DNA from: Enterococcus faecalis | GTDB lineage: Bacteria > Bacillota > Bacilli > Lactobacillales > Enterococcaceae | Direction: 5' to 3' | Assembly: GCF_029024925.1 (NCBI RefSeq) | Contig: NZ_CP118962.1 | Coordinates: 1,954,001 to 2,018,000, forward strand | Length of the DNA stretch: 64,000 bases | In this document: positions 41,357 to 52,802 of the stretch, piece after piece | Layout of the letters: each line of letters opens with the position of its first letter | How positions within the stretch are numbered: position 1 is the first letter of the stretch | Made by a program: the position numbers and the translations under genes | The notes under the pieces: model-generated | Database searches by the model: none | Told to the model about the DNA's origin: nothing | The model's input: only the letters and a program-made list of their open reading frames with translations

Positions 41357-41887
41357 CTAATAGTTCAACTCATAAATTTCTAAGTTATAAATGATTTTTG
41401 CATTATCACTACCAAAAATTGACTTCTCTAGCTTCGTGAATGATTCTTTTTCACTCTGTTTTAAATCATAGGTAGCATTTTCCAAATCCGATTTGATTGA
41501 AAAATCAATATTTTCAGAATTCAAAGAACTTGCTTTAACATATTTTTTCAAATTATTGTCATAATCTGTTTCATCTGTCAAAGTAAATCTTACAGAAAAA
41601 TATTTATCTTCTGATACAAATATATTCACTCTAGTATTCACATAATTCCCCAACAACGAAGGCCCATATCCTTTTGCATTCCGCCATTCCACGCCAACGC
41701 CTTGCCACTCAATCTTCTCAATACCTTCATAGTTTTCTACCAAATAGTTTGATACATATTTTTGAATTAAACCGATGCCTTGTTGGTAATCTTTTTCTAT
41801 TGCTTTTTTATCCATGTATTGTTTCCCTCCAATTCCTATTATGATTAGTACTACAGCAGCTAAGGTACTTAGTTTTCCTTTTTTCAC
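41357..41887 (-). CDS. Membrane-anchored putative immunity protein (copy B)
   Basis: 176 residues; same layout as copy A: basic start, membrane helix (about 5-22), extracytoplasmic domain. The stretch from IIIGIGGKQYMDKK through GVEWRNAKGYG is almost the same in both, while the C-terminal half differs at many positions but keeps YNLEI at the end. The start is the GTG at 41885-41887 with GGAGGG six bases before it. It heads the cluster, followed by the truncated lipase copy. It may protect against a lipase variant made by other strains. Confidence 0.6.
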   Translation of the reverse strand: MKKGKLSTLAAVVLIIIGIGGKQYMDKKAIEKDYQQGIGLIQKYVSNYLVENYEGIEKIEWQGVGVEWRNAKGYGPSLLGNYVNTRVNIFVSEDKYFSVRFTLTDETDYDNNLKKYVKASSLNSENIDFSIKSDLENATYDLKQSEKESFTKLEKSIFGSDNAKIIYNLEIYELNY

Positions 41888-42402
41888 TGGCTTCCCTCCT
41901 TTCTTTTTTATGTACAATCATGTTTTAACACTTATTGGATTCGTCCCATAAATTCCTTTCACTAGTACAGCACCAATGCTACTGGGTTCCCTTTACTAGC
42001 CTAACTTCATTCAATCGTTTCTCTTCTGAAAGAGTATTTTCTTTAATTTTCTAACCTATTTTTTATTAGTTATAATCTCTTCCATTTAATCTAATGAATT
42101 AGCCACTATTTTATAATATCACCAACATATAATTAGTGTAAATATAATTTTAAATTTTATCTATATATGAAAAATTTGTTTAAAAACAAAAAAATATCAT
42201 TTAATCAGCTTAAACCACTTATTTATTTCTTTTATTATTAAAAACAATAAAGGAAATAATTTTATATAGATTAATCTTTAAAATCGAATATTGTTTATAG
42301 CTTGAGACATTTAAGTTTTTTATTACATTAAAAAAGCTTAAAACAAAATCAGAGAAACTTTGATTTCGTTTTAAGCTTTATACTGTTATTAAGTTTGTTT
42401 AT
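41888..42402. other. AT-rich intergenic region before the lipase module
   Basis: No gene is seen. The sequence is extremely AT-rich (about 42040-42300) and probably holds the module promoter, but no clear hexamer pair stands out. The proS terminator lies at its right end. Confidence 0.4.
42333..42379 (-). terminator. Terminator after proS
   Basis: AAAGCTTAAAAC and GTTTTAAGCTTT form a long stem containing an inner AAATCA/TGATTT pair, just past the proS stop. Confidence 0.85.
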
Positions 42403-44133
<1,731 letters not shown>

Positions 44134-44192
44134 CTATTTTAAAATCAACTATTTTTGATTTCTTTACACACTTTTTTACTTAAGCTTTCTCC

Positions 44193-45461
44193 TTAAAAGA
44201 AAAAGCGTTGAATATCGTTCCAAGTAACTAACACCATTAACACCATGACAAACCCAAAGCCAATTAACGTAATGATGCCTTCTTTTTCAGGACTAATTGG
44301 TTTTCCACGTACACCTTCAATAATGTTTAAGACAATTTTCCCGCCATCTAAAGCTGGGATTGGCAACAAATTAATAATCCCTAAGTTCATTGACAACATG
44401 GCCATTAAGAATACAACTGTACTTACTCCAGCATTGGATGCTTCTTCCGATAATTTAAACATCATGACTGGCCCACCTAGTTTGTTTAAACTAAAGCCTG
44501 TGAATAGTGAGCCGAGTGCTTTAAAAATCTGTGTCGTACTATTCAAAGTATCCTGAATACCGCCCATCAATTTTGACGGTAAATCGGTTTTCATATAAGG
44601 ATAAACGCCGACTTTACCAATCGTTTGTTTTTCCACTTTTTGTTTTTCTGGTGTCACTGTTAGTTGCTCTTCTTTGCCGTTACGCTCAACTATGAACGTT
44701 AACGGCTTTTCGGGGTTCTTCTGCACAATGGTTGTAAAATCTTCGTATTTTTTGATTTTTTGATTATTAATCGATAAGACTTTATCGTTTTCTTTCAACC
44801 CAGCTTCTGCGGCTGGGCCATTAGGAATCACTTGTCCAATTTGATTCGTGTTTAAATCAGTGACGCCTCCTTGTAGAAAGACCGCTAACGTAAACAGAAT
44901 AAACCCTAAGATAAAGTTATTCATGGGTCCCGCAAAGTTCGTTAAAATGCGTTGCGATAATTTCGCTGATTGAAATTGAACGTCAAGTGGCGCAATCCGC
45001 ACCTCGGTACCATCACTTTCAATAATCGTTGCATCATGGTCAACTTTATAAACGGTTTCTTCTTCCTCGTTTCCATTGACATAGCCCTTGATGAATAATT
45101 CTTTTTCAAGATCAAAATCAACGACTTCCATCGGAATACTATGAGGTAATTGTACTTTTTTACTTGTATTAATTTTAACCACATTACCCACGGCATTTAA
45201 CTCAACAGATAGAGGCATACCTGGTGTAATTTCTGTCATGTCTTCGCCCATCCCAGCCATTCGCACATAGCCACCAATCGGCAATAAGCGAATCGTATAA
45301 GTGGTGCCATCTTTTCCACGATGCGCAAAAATCTTTGGTCCCATTCCGATTGCAAACTCACGAACTAAAATACCCGCTCGTTTTGCAAAATAAAAGTGGC
45401 CAAATTCATGTACGAGGACAAGAATACCGAAGACAATAATGAATGTGATAATTGTTTTCAT
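44193..45461 (-). CDS. eep: Site-2 membrane protease Eep (RseP family)
   Basis: 422 residues, exactly the known Eep length. The zinc motif HEFGH lies in the first helix (LVLVHEFGHFYFAKRAG), a PDZ domain spans about 215-290, and the third-helix motif NLLPIPALDGGK is at about 345. In E. faecalis, Eep trims pheromone precursor peptides and cleaves the anti-sigma factor RsiV. The start is the ATG at 45459-45461, with GAAGGAC seven bases upstream, rather than an earlier ATG at 45485. Confidence 0.96.
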   Translation of the reverse strand: MKTIITFIIVFGILVLVHEFGHFYFAKRAGILVREFAIGMGPKIFAHRGKDGTTYTIRLLPIGGYVRMAGMGEDMTEITPGMPLSVELNAVGNVVKINTSKKVQLPHSIPMEVVDFDLEKELFIKGYVNGNEEEETVYKVDHDATIIESDGTEVRIAPLDVQFQSAKLSQRILTNFAGPMNNFILGFILFTLAVFLQGGVTDLNTNQIGQVIPNGPAAEAGLKENDKVLSINNQKIKKYEDFTTIVQKNPEKPLTFIVERNGKEEQLTVTPEKQKVEKQTIGKVGVYPYMKTDLPSKLMGGIQDTLNSTTQIFKALGSLFTGFSLNKLGGPVMMFKLSEEASNAGVSTVVFLMAMLSMNLGIINLLPIPALDGGKIVLNIIEGVRGKPISPEKEGIITLIGFGFVMVLMVLVTWNDIQRFFF

Positions 45462-45875
45462 AAATGTCCTTCTTTCTTCCTTCATTCACTGACGTTCAGT
45501 GCTTTTTATTATTACATGGGAAAGTCTCGTAAAAATTGCTCTGTTCCCTTCCCGATAAACCAGTGCAACTGTTTACTGAGAACAGTCGCCACTGTTAGTG
45601 AACAAATCTTTCCTTATGTAAGACAAGTTTTATTTTAGCATATTCACTCATAAATAACCATTGGACTTGACCACTTCGTCTGGATATTTTGTGTTTTTTT
45701 AGAAAATCCGTTAATTTGAGAACGTTGCTTTAAAAATTCAATAAGAATGTGGTTTGTTTAGCTCGTTATAGAAAAAATATAAGCTATAGTTGATTGGTTC
45801 TAATAGAAATAACTTTGAATAGACAAGGAAATTTCTTATTTGTTTTTTGCAAGGCAGAACGGTAGTTGTTAAAGA

Positions 45876-45904
45876 AAGAAACCAGCGTTAGACGCTGGTT
45901 TCTT
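45876..45904. terminator. Hairpin with terminator form in the eep-hsdR junction
   Basis: AAGAAACCAGCGT and its complement ACGCTGGTTTCTT form a perfect stem with a 3-base loop. No gene adjoins it. Confidence 0.6.
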
Positions 45905-46071
45905 GAAGTATGTTGTTGGTTTGAGGTTTTAACCCACACTACCTTCCATATAGATTTTTAAATTACACACTAGTTTAAACTAAAACAAACAAGGAAACAC
46001 TTACCATTTAATCATAAAATTAGCTCATATGAATATATTAGAATGTAAAATAGACTGGTCAAAATCTGGTC

Positions 46072-46109
46072 AAAAAAGAGGACTAATACAGGTAGTCCTC
46101 TTTTTTGTT
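46072..46109. terminator. Bidirectional terminator-like hairpin
   Basis: AAAAAAGAGGACTA and TAGTCCTCTTTTTT form a perfect stem. The direct pair TGGTCAAAATC and TGGTCAAAAAA precedes it. Confidence 0.7.
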
Positions 46110-46305
46110 ATTTTGATATTCTAAATCATTTTTTATTGGATTATTCCCTTGTTCGATATAGACCCAAATTGATCTATCAATAATTATCAAACTGAGTCAT
46201 ATAGAGACAAAAATTTCAAAAATGACCTGTTAAATGGTCATCGAATATCATTTAAAATCAATACGACGGAGTCAGACACGGAGTCAAAACAAGCCCGCTG
46301 AGAGT

Positions 46306-46358
46306 AAAAAATATATACAGTCCCATAGGTAAAGTGCCACAGGACTGTATATTTTTTT
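46306..46358. terminator. Bidirectional terminator-like hairpin
   Basis: ATATACAGTCC (46313-46323) pairs with GGACTGTATAT (46342-46352), with A6 before and T7 after. It may end the hsd transcript (minus strand), though 440 bases downstream of hsdR. Confidence 0.7.
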
Positions 46359-46796
46359 ATTTGAGATTACCTGAAATGATTCCATTTACTTTTTATCTCA
46401 TTTTTTCCTACTAGTTAGTATCAAATACTCTCCTATTTTCTCAATAAACTATTTTGGGTTACATGGTATCTGAAACAGCTAAAACCTTGTCATTACAGCA
46501 AAAAATCACTTTATCTCCGTTTCATTTCAGATACATTTCACTTAAGCGGATTCCAAAAAAACAAAAGAAAAAGGAACCCCTAGTTAGCCTATGCTTTTTA
46601 TTGGTTCCTCTCAAAACACGGTCATATAACAACGGGGTGGGGTAAATGAATGAAAAAGGTGGAGGAAACATTATTCAATAGCTGTCTTAAATACTTCGTT
46701 ATAAAATGTGAACAAATAAAAGACATCTATCCCTATTTTCTACACTTCCACTTTACTACCATCTTTGAATCGTACAATTTTCTTAACTCTTCTCGT

Positions 46797-49700
46797 TTAC
46801 CTCAATTCATTTTCAAGTGGAATCAGCTCATCATCTAACATTTTACGCCATGCTCGCTTCATTTCTTGTGGGTATTTAAATGGTTTCGCTTCTGGATGGT
46901 TGGCTTTATATCCTTCGTAATCCTTACTGTTGATAATTGCTTTCATATTAGGAATTGGATCTTCACCTGGCATATATTGCAGATTAGAAGCATGTAATTC
47001 TTTCTCAGAAACAAACCACTCGTTGGAAAAGACATGAATCAAATCATCACTCGCTTGTGTAAAATAGCGACGTTTAATGACAAAGATATCTTCATTACTA
47101 TCTAAAGTCCCCACATCAAATGCATTTAAAATTTGTCGGTAAACTTCTTTGACTCCTTCTGTTTTATTCAATTTAGCCAAAGCTTTTTCAATTTCATCTC
47201 GTGCATCTGAACTGTTCGCAGCATAAGTTCCTAGTAATTGATCAATATAAGTAGAATCAATATCATACAACTTAGTAGTATTTTCACTATAAAATTCGAT
47301 CGTTGAAAAATCTTCTCCTTCTTTTTCTGGTTCTTCCTCTATCAATGAACCTTTCACGGTCTCGTACACGCCAATTTGTTCTTCCAAAAGTTGAATTTGA
47401 TTGTTCAAAGTTGAAGATTGCACAATGTCATCATTGTAATCGTCATAAGTCACTAACGATTCATACGCACGATTCAATTCTTGAAATGCTTTGACGTACT
47501 CGATACGGATTTCAAGTGGCGTATGTTCATCAATGGATTCCATGGATGAAACCTCCTTTAACTTACCATATGCTTGCTTGAATCTTTTTTTGGATTCTTG
47601 ATAACTTGGACAAATCAAGCCCGATTCCTCTTTAGCTTCTGAATACAGTTTTGTCGCATCCTCGACATTCTTCTCCATTGTCGCTGGCTTACGAAACGTC
47701 ACAATCAATCCTTTTGTCTTATCAGGATACGTACGATTCGTACGTGAAAAAGCTTGGATCAGTCCTGCATACTCTAGATTACGATCCACAAATAGGGTTT
47801 GAATCGTAGGCGCATCAAAACCTGTCAACAGACGATCCACTACGATCACTAAATCAATTTGTTTCCCAAATTGTTTGAATTCCGCTCTTTTTCGTGCCAA
47901 ACGATTATTGATATCTCCGTTATAACGCTCAATGTCTGCTAATGACCAGGAAGTATCATAATACTGATTATATTCCTCAATAATTTTTTGCATTTCTTCT
48001 TGTTGGACACTTGAATCTCGGCTGTTTTCTTCTAATGAATAGGTAATAGCGATCCTTGGGAAATCAGGATCCTCCATCGTTCGTCCTTCACGAATGGGCT
48101 GATTGGGAAACTCTTTTGTTAACCATTCAGGTTCTTTTGTCATTTCTTTGATGGCCCGATAATACTTTTTGGCCATGTCAATGGAACTCGTGGTTAAGAT
48201 TGCAGATTTCGTTGGACGGCCATTTCGAAAATCAAATTTTGTATAGGCATTATCTGGACGGAACATTTTATGGATGACTTTTTGGATATGCTCATCTACT
48301 TCAAAAACAGCAGGGTCCAAATAACTTTCTTTTTTGATTGACTCCATTTGATCGATCATACGATTGATCTGTTCTGATGAATACTCTGCATATGTTTCTA
48401 CTTCTTTTAATTTCCGATAGATTTTATTCTCTAATGAAGTCGGCTCAACGGTATTTTCATGCTCTACTTGAAATCCTAAAACCGAGCCATCTTCTAATGC
48501 ATTCTTGATGGTGTAGGTGTGCAAGACCTCTCCATACTGATCATGGGTCGTACGTGCCAATTGCCCTTTGGCTTGTTTCCGATTCTCAGGGAAAATCAGC
48601 GTACCTGTAAAGCCAAACCAAGTGGACTTCGGAAACATTTTTTTGATTTCTTCCATATTTTCAGCACTTAACGCTCGATGACACTCATCTACTACAAACA
48701 CGATATGTTGTCCCATTAATTTTTGGAAGCGATTGGTTCCTTTTTTCTCTTCTTGTTTCTTTGCATATTTCAACGCCGCATCTAGTTTTTGACGGGTTGT
48801 AATAATCACAACATTTGCATTGGCATCTGCCAACAGAGTTTCACTTAACTCTTTGGCACTTCCTGTTCCCACGATCAAGCTATTCGCTTTGGCATTACCA
48901 GAAGAAATCCCAGTATTAAACTCCGAAGCAAATTTCGTAAACTCTGTGGTGGTCTGATTATCTAAATCTTTGCGGTCCACTAACATGATCGTTCGATCGA
49001 TCCCCGATTTTCGTGCTAAAAGCTTAGTAGATACAAAACTAGTCAACGTCTTTCCTGAACCAGTCGCATGCCACACATACCCTGATTGATGTTTATTTGC
49101 GGCAATAAACAAGGCTTGAATCGCATGAACTTGATAAGGATGTAACACCATGAGGGTTTTGTTGTCTTGATCTTCACTGACAATCGTATAATCCGCAATC
49201 AAGCGATGGGCATCCGGGATATTTAGCACTTGTTTACAAAACTCATATAAGTTTTCTACTTTTTCATTGTCTTTCGTTCGCCAACTAAATAAAAACTTAG
49301 GGTGCAAGTCTTTCGGTAAGGCATTTGCAAAATACCGGGTCGTTTGTTCATTGGAAACTACAAACAACTGCAAGGTCGAAAAGATATTGTTCCGAAACAT
49401 GCCTTCTTCTGCATACTTTTTGATTTGGTTAAACGCCTGATAGACGCCATCTTTTGCGGTTACTTGTTTCAACTCGATTTGGACAATCGGTAATCCATTG
49501 ATTAATAAGGTAACATCAAAACGTCGATCCCGTGCTTCTATGTTACTTCCACGTTTTGCAATTTGATGAACCACTTCATACGTAGAGATTCCTCCACCAA
49601 TGTCTTGATTGGAATAAAGGATAAGTGAGACAGAACCCAATTGCGAATCTTCCCGTTCAATCGTGATCCGAGCCATCCCATTTTCACCTTTTAACCATTT

Positions 49701-49946
49701 CGCAGCATCAAAGGGGATTTTCGTCCGTAGCAATAATTCCGTTTTGATCGTTTCAAATTCTTTATCGGTCAAAGGAGAATCATTCAGTTCTGCTTGATTA
49801 TTTGAGATAATTTTTTGGCGTAAATTGACCCAAAGATCTTCTTCTGATTTTAGATCGGGACGATACGTCCACTGATTATGTCCTTCCCCAAGTACACGAA
49901 TCAACTGTTCTTCGACTTCCGCTTCCTCACGGTGACTAATTTTCAT
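46797..49946 (-). CDS. hsdR: Type I restriction endonuclease subunit HsdR
   Basis: 1049 residues, full length. The N-terminal nuclease domain shows the PD-(D/E)xK pattern with Asp144 and Glu158-x-Lys160 (IELK). The SF2 translocase core has Walker A ATGSGKT (294-300), motif II DECHRA (about 420) and helicase motif VI AFSRTNRTYP. The C-terminus is helical and binds the methyltransferase in this family. A GGAGGG site precedes the ATG. HsdR cuts only when bound to an HsdM2S complex, and neither an intact hsdS nor any hsdM is in the window, so the intact gene is probably silent in function. Confidence 0.95.
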   Translation of the reverse strand: MKISHREEAEVEEQLIRVLGEGHNQWTYRPDLKSEEDLWVNLRQKIISNNQAELNDSPLTDKEFETIKTELLLRTKIPFDAAKWLKGENGMARITIEREDSQLGSVSLILYSNQDIGGGISTYEVVHQIAKRGSNIEARDRRFDVTLLINGLPIVQIELKQVTAKDGVYQAFNQIKKYAEEGMFRNNIFSTLQLFVVSNEQTTRYFANALPKDLHPKFLFSWRTKDNEKVENLYEFCKQVLNIPDAHRLIADYTIVSEDQDNKTLMVLHPYQVHAIQALFIAANKHQSGYVWHATGSGKTLTSFVSTKLLARKSGIDRTIMLVDRKDLDNQTTTEFTKFASEFNTGISSGNAKANSLIVGTGSAKELSETLLADANANVVIITTRQKLDAALKYAKKQEEKKGTNRFQKLMGQHIVFVVDECHRALSAENMEEIKKMFPKSTWFGFTGTLIFPENRKQAKGQLARTTHDQYGEVLHTYTIKNALEDGSVLGFQVEHENTVEPTSLENKIYRKLKEVETYAEYSSEQINRMIDQMESIKKESYLDPAVFEVDEHIQKVIHKMFRPDNAYTKFDFRNGRPTKSAILTTSSIDMAKKYYRAIKEMTKEPEWLTKEFPNQPIREGRTMEDPDFPRIAITYSLEENSRDSSVQQEEMQKIIEEYNQYYDTSWSLADIERYNGDINNRLARKRAEFKQFGKQIDLVIVVDRLLTGFDAPTIQTLFVDRNLEYAGLIQAFSRTNRTYPDKTKGLIVTFRKPATMEKNVEDATKLYSEAKEESGLICPSYQESKKRFKQAYGKLKEVSSMESIDEHTPLEIRIEYVKAFQELNRAYESLVTYDDYNDDIVQSSTLNNQIQLLEEQIGVYETVKGSLIEEEPEKEGEDFSTIEFYSENTTKLYDIDSTYIDQLLGTYAANSSDARDEIEKALAKLNKTEGVKEVYRQILNAFDVGTLDSNEDIFVIKRRYFTQASDDLIHVFSNEWFVSEKELHASNLQYMPGEDPIPNMKAIINSKDYEGYKANHPEAKPFKYPQEMKRAWRKMLDDELIPLENELR

Positions 49947-49958
49947 TCTTCTTCCCTC

Positions 49959-50208
49959 CTAGACAAACATCTTTTGCAAGAAGCCTTTTTTCGTTTCTTT
50001 TAGTAAATCTAACTTGCGTTGTTGAAGAGCGATCGTGTCGTCGAGTTGTTTGAAGAAAGTGCCGATTTTAAATTGTTCATTATAGCTTGGAATAATTATT
50101 GGTACTTTAAGCAAAACATCTCGAGTTAATTGCGGCTGTGCGCCACCTGTAATATATTTTTTTAGTGAATAAGACAACAACATTGCATAGAGAAATTTTT
50201 TATTAATA
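49959..50208 (-). pseudogene. hsdS: HsdS specificity subunit, C-terminal fragment
   Basis: The frame from the insertion point reads ..[28 protein letters not shown] and ends with the distal conserved helix ([15 protein letters not shown]), so it is the end of the second target-recognition domain plus the C-terminal conserved region. The rest of the gene continues beyond the IS30-type element at 51272. The stop is 12 bases before the hsdR start. Confidence 0.9.
50204..50208. repeat. Target-site duplication TAATA, left copy
   Basis: TAATA here and at 51272-51276 flanks the IS30-family element; joining the two flanks with one copy restores the hsdS frame. Confidence 0.8.
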
Positions 50209-51271
50209 CGCGAATTGTAAAATTAAGTTAGAAAAATAAAAAGGCATTTATGGTACACTCAAATTGTATTTCCGACGAAAGAAAACAAAGGAGTGTAACC
50301 ATAAATGACCTACAAACATCTTACCATAGACGAACTGACAATGATAGAATCATATTATCTTCAACATAATAAACCGGTTGAAATCGCTAACCGAATGGGA
50401 CGTGCTATACAAACTATTTATAATGTAGTCAATAAGTTCAAGCAAGGCAAGACTGCTCTTGATTATTGGCACCAGTATAAAGAAAATAAGAAAAAATGTG
50501 GTAGAAAAGTCATTCAATTACCTGCTCATGAAGTAGATTACATTAAAGAGAAAGTCACTCTTGGTTGGACGCCTGACGTCATTATCGGGCGAAAAGAAAG
50601 GCCTGTTTCATGCGGTATGAGAACACTTTATCGTTTATTTTCTAAAGGGATATTTGATATTGACACACTACCGATGAAAGGTAAAAGAAAACCCAATGGC
50701 CATCAGGAAAAACGGGGAAAACAACAATATCAGCGCTCAATCCATGATCGACCTGATAATTATCCTGATTTCAATTCTGAGTTTGGTCACCTTGAAGGTG
50801 ATACGATCGTTGGCATTCATCATAAAAGTGCCGTCATTACTTTAGTTGAAAGATTATCTAAAGTCATTATCACGATTAAACCCAACGGCCGTAAGGCATT
50901 AGATATTGAAACCGCCCTTAATCAATGGTTTTCTCGCTTCCCTAAAAACTTCTTTAAATCTATTACGTTTGACTGTGGAAAAGAATTTTCTAACTGGAAA
51001 GCCATTAGTAACCAACACGATATTGATATATATTTTGCGGACCCTGGAACACCTTCTCAACGCCCATTAAACGAGAATTCTAACGGGATTCTGCGTCGTA
51101 ATGGACTGCCGAAATCAATGGATTTTAGAGAAGTGAATCAGACATTTATTTCCAGTGTCAGCAATCAACGTAATCATATTCCAAGAAAATCATTGAATTA
51201 CAGAACACCAATTGAGATATTTTTGAGCTATGTACAAGAAGCATTTTATTCTAACTTAATTTGACAAATCA
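50209..51271 (+). mobile_element. IS30-family insertion sequence inside hsdS
   Basis: About 1.06 kb with imperfect terminal inverted repeats: GAATTGTAAAATTAAGTTAG at 50212-50231 and, read inward from the other end, GATTTGTCAAATTAAGTTAG ending at 51270. One transposase gene fills it. Size, repeats and transposase fit the E. faecalis IS1062/IS6770 group; which of these it is cannot be decided by eye. Direct repeats TAATA flank it. Confidence 0.9.
50305..51264 (+). CDS. IS30-family transposase
   Basis: 319 residues, apparently intact. The N-terminal helix-turn-helix ([29 protein letters not shown]) binds the repeats. The DDE catalytic triad is visible: Asp in LEGDTIVG, Asp in FDCGKEF, and Glu in [17 protein letters not shown] lies eight bases before the ATG. 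Being whole, it could still move the element. Confidence 0.93.
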   Translation: MTYKHLTIDELTMIESYYLQHNKPVEIANRMGRAIQTIYNVVNKFKQGKTALDYWHQYKENKKKCGRKVIQLPAHEVDYIKEKVTLGWTPDVIIGRKERPVSCGMRTLYRLFSKGIFDIDTLPMKGKRKPNGHQEKRGKQQYQRSIHDRPDNYPDFNSEFGHLEGDTIVGIHHKSAVITLVERLSKVIITIKPNGRKALDIETALNQWFSRFPKNFFKSITFDCGKEFSNWKAISNQHDIDIYFADPGTPSQRPLNENSNGILRRNGLPKSMDFREVNQTFISSVSNQRNHIPRKSLNYRTPIEIFLSYVQEAFYSNLI

Positions 51272-51753
51272 TAATATCAAAATCTTCAACATTAATCACC
51301 ATTGAATTTCCAGTAATCCAAACAGGCGCTTTAACATAACTGGGAGTTCCTGTTCCTTCTCCACGTGCAGAAATTGTTACTTGGTCTTCTAGGTGATTTG
51401 ATTTTGAATAGAACCCAATGTAACCATTTGCTCCAAAAACAGGATATCCAGTATCTAATAGCTCAGATCCTGAAATAGTTGGTGGTTGATACATTTTGGC
51501 AATATCCCCCAACTTACACTGTTCCCAATCTCCCGTAAATCCAGGAAACCGGATTTCTGGCACTTTTGCTCCGTTTTTAGGGAACATTTTTTGTAAGAAT
51601 CCTTTTTTCGTTTCCTTCAGCAAATCTAATTTGCGCTGATGAAGAGCGATGATGTCGTCGAGTTGCTTGAAGAAGTTACCAATTTGTTGTTGTTCTTCAA
51701 TATGCGGAATTTTAAGTTCAATATTTTTTACTATTTTACTATTTAATTTAGGT
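51272..51753 (-). pseudogene. hsdS: HsdS specificity subunit, central fragment
   Basis: Reading from the IS1216-like end: the end of the first recognition domain ([18 protein letters not shown]), the central conserved helix ([20 protein letters not shown]), then the start of the second recognition domain ([11 protein letters not shown] to VINVEDFDI), where the IS30-type element interrupts it. Sequence upstream of 51753, coding for the first recognition domain, is gone. The central and distal conserved regions are close repeats of each other, as usual in HsdS. Confidence 0.9.
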
Positions 51754-52563
51754 GGTTCTGTTGCAAAGTTTTAAATCTACTATCAGATAAGGTAGAATAA
51801 TAGAAAAAGATAGCAGGAGGAATGACGATGAGTCATTTTAAAGGAAAGCAATTTCAGCAGGATGTGATTATTGTAGCCGTGGGCTACTATCTTCGTTATA
51901 ACCTTAGCTATCGTGAAGTTCAAGAAATCTTATATGATCGTGGCATTAACGTTTCTCATACGACGATTTATCGTTGGGTGCAAGAATATGGCAAACTACT
52001 CTATCAAATTTGGAAAAAGAAAAATAAAAAATCCTTTTATTCATGGAAAATGGATGAAACGTACATCAAAATTAAAGGAAAATGACATTATTTGTATCGA
52101 GCCATCGATGCAGATGGTTTAACCTTGGATATTTGGTTACGTAAAAAACGGGACACACAAGCAGCCTATGCTTTTCTTAAGCGGTTAGTGAAGCAGTTTG
52201 ATGAACCGAAGGTTGTAGTCACAGATAAAGCCCCCCTCTATTACAAGTGCCTTTAAGAAACTAAAAGAATACGGCTTTTATCAAGGGACAGAACATCGTA
52301 CCATTAAATACCTGAATAATTTGATTGAACAAGACCATCGTCCAGTAAAGAGACGCAATAAATTCTATCGAAGTTTACGCACTGCCTCTACCACGATTAA
52401 AGGCATGGAAGCCATTCGAGGATTATATAAGAAAACCCGAAAAGAAGGCACTCTCTTCGGGTTTTCGGTCTGTACTGAAATCAAGGTATTATTGGGAATC
52501 CCAGCTTAAATCATAGATACCGTAAGGGATTTTATTCTTTATTTAAAACTTTGCAACAGAACC
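51754..52563 (+). mobile_element. Degenerate IS1216-like element (IS6 family)
   Basis: 810 bp bounded by perfect inverted ends GGTTCTGTTGCAAAGTTTTA and its complement. Ends, size and protein match the Enterococcus IS1216 group. No 8-bp target duplication is found (ATTTAGGT on the left, TCTTTCGC on the right), which points to a deletion or recombination next to it. The transposase is broken, so it cannot move by itself. Confidence 0.93.
51828..52509 (+). pseudogene. IS6-family transposase with a nonsense codon and a frameshift
   Basis: The frame starts MSHFKGKQFQQDV with AGGAGG upstream. At 52083-52085 the conserved Trp codon after KIKGK is TGA. Reading continues in frame (HYLYRAIDADG) until six C at 52231-52236, where functional copies have five; after that the frame shifts and ends properly at LLGIPA near 52509. 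Two independent lesions make this a dead copy. Confidence 0.9.
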
Positions 52564-52646
52564 TCTTTCGCTAACAGTTCCTACTGCCAAGCCTGTAGTG
52601 GACTTTCACCACCAAGTTTTCACCCATGCAGGGCGCACGCAAAAAT

Positions 52647-52677
52647 AGCTCAATCATCAGATACAGATGATTGAGCT
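52647..52677 (-). terminator. Terminator of the PTS-aldolase operon
   Basis: AGCTCAATCATC (52647-52658) and GATGATTGAGCT (52666-52677) form a perfect stem; a T5 run follows on the minus strand, 125 bases after the last operon gene. Confidence 0.85.
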
Positions 52678-52802
52678 TCAAAATAATACTATACGTTTAT
52701 AAATTGAGTTATTTTCAATAATATAACTCAATCCCTCGTGTTACATTTTGAAATTTTGAACAGTTCTATGATTTTCATAAATTAGTTTAAAACTCAAAAT
52801 AT

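Larger units (their letters stand above)
45462..46796. other. 1.3-kb non-coding junction between eep and the restriction locus
   Basis: No convincing gene is found. The stretch contains three strong hairpins (listed separately), a perfect 10-bp inverted repeat GTATCTGAAA / TTTCAGATAC (46466-46475 and 46525-46534), and a short open stretch ending near 46302 (TTESDTESKQAR then stop) that reads like a decayed protein end. It marks the change from core chromosome to accessory DNA. Confidence 0.5.

Noticed and set aside
45905-46060. Possible CRISPR-like or att repeat in the junction (AGGTTTTAACCC and nearby)
   Set aside because: Only one copy of each motif is present and it does not match known enterococcal CRISPR repeats; no spacer pattern.
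46141-46302. Integrase C-terminal remnant ending TTESDTESKQAR
   Set aside because: The tail only vaguely resembles phage integrase ends, a stop codon lies close upstream, and no catalytic motif is present.
46454-46645. A 63-codon plus-strand frame in the eep-hsdR junction
   Set aside because: Low-complexity, no ribosome site, overlaps an inverted repeat; not supported as a gene.
52564-52646. Short open frame right of the IS1216-like element (VPTAKPVVDFHHQVF)
   Set aside because: Only about 25 codons with no start or known match; may be a scrap of a deleted gene but cannot be identified.
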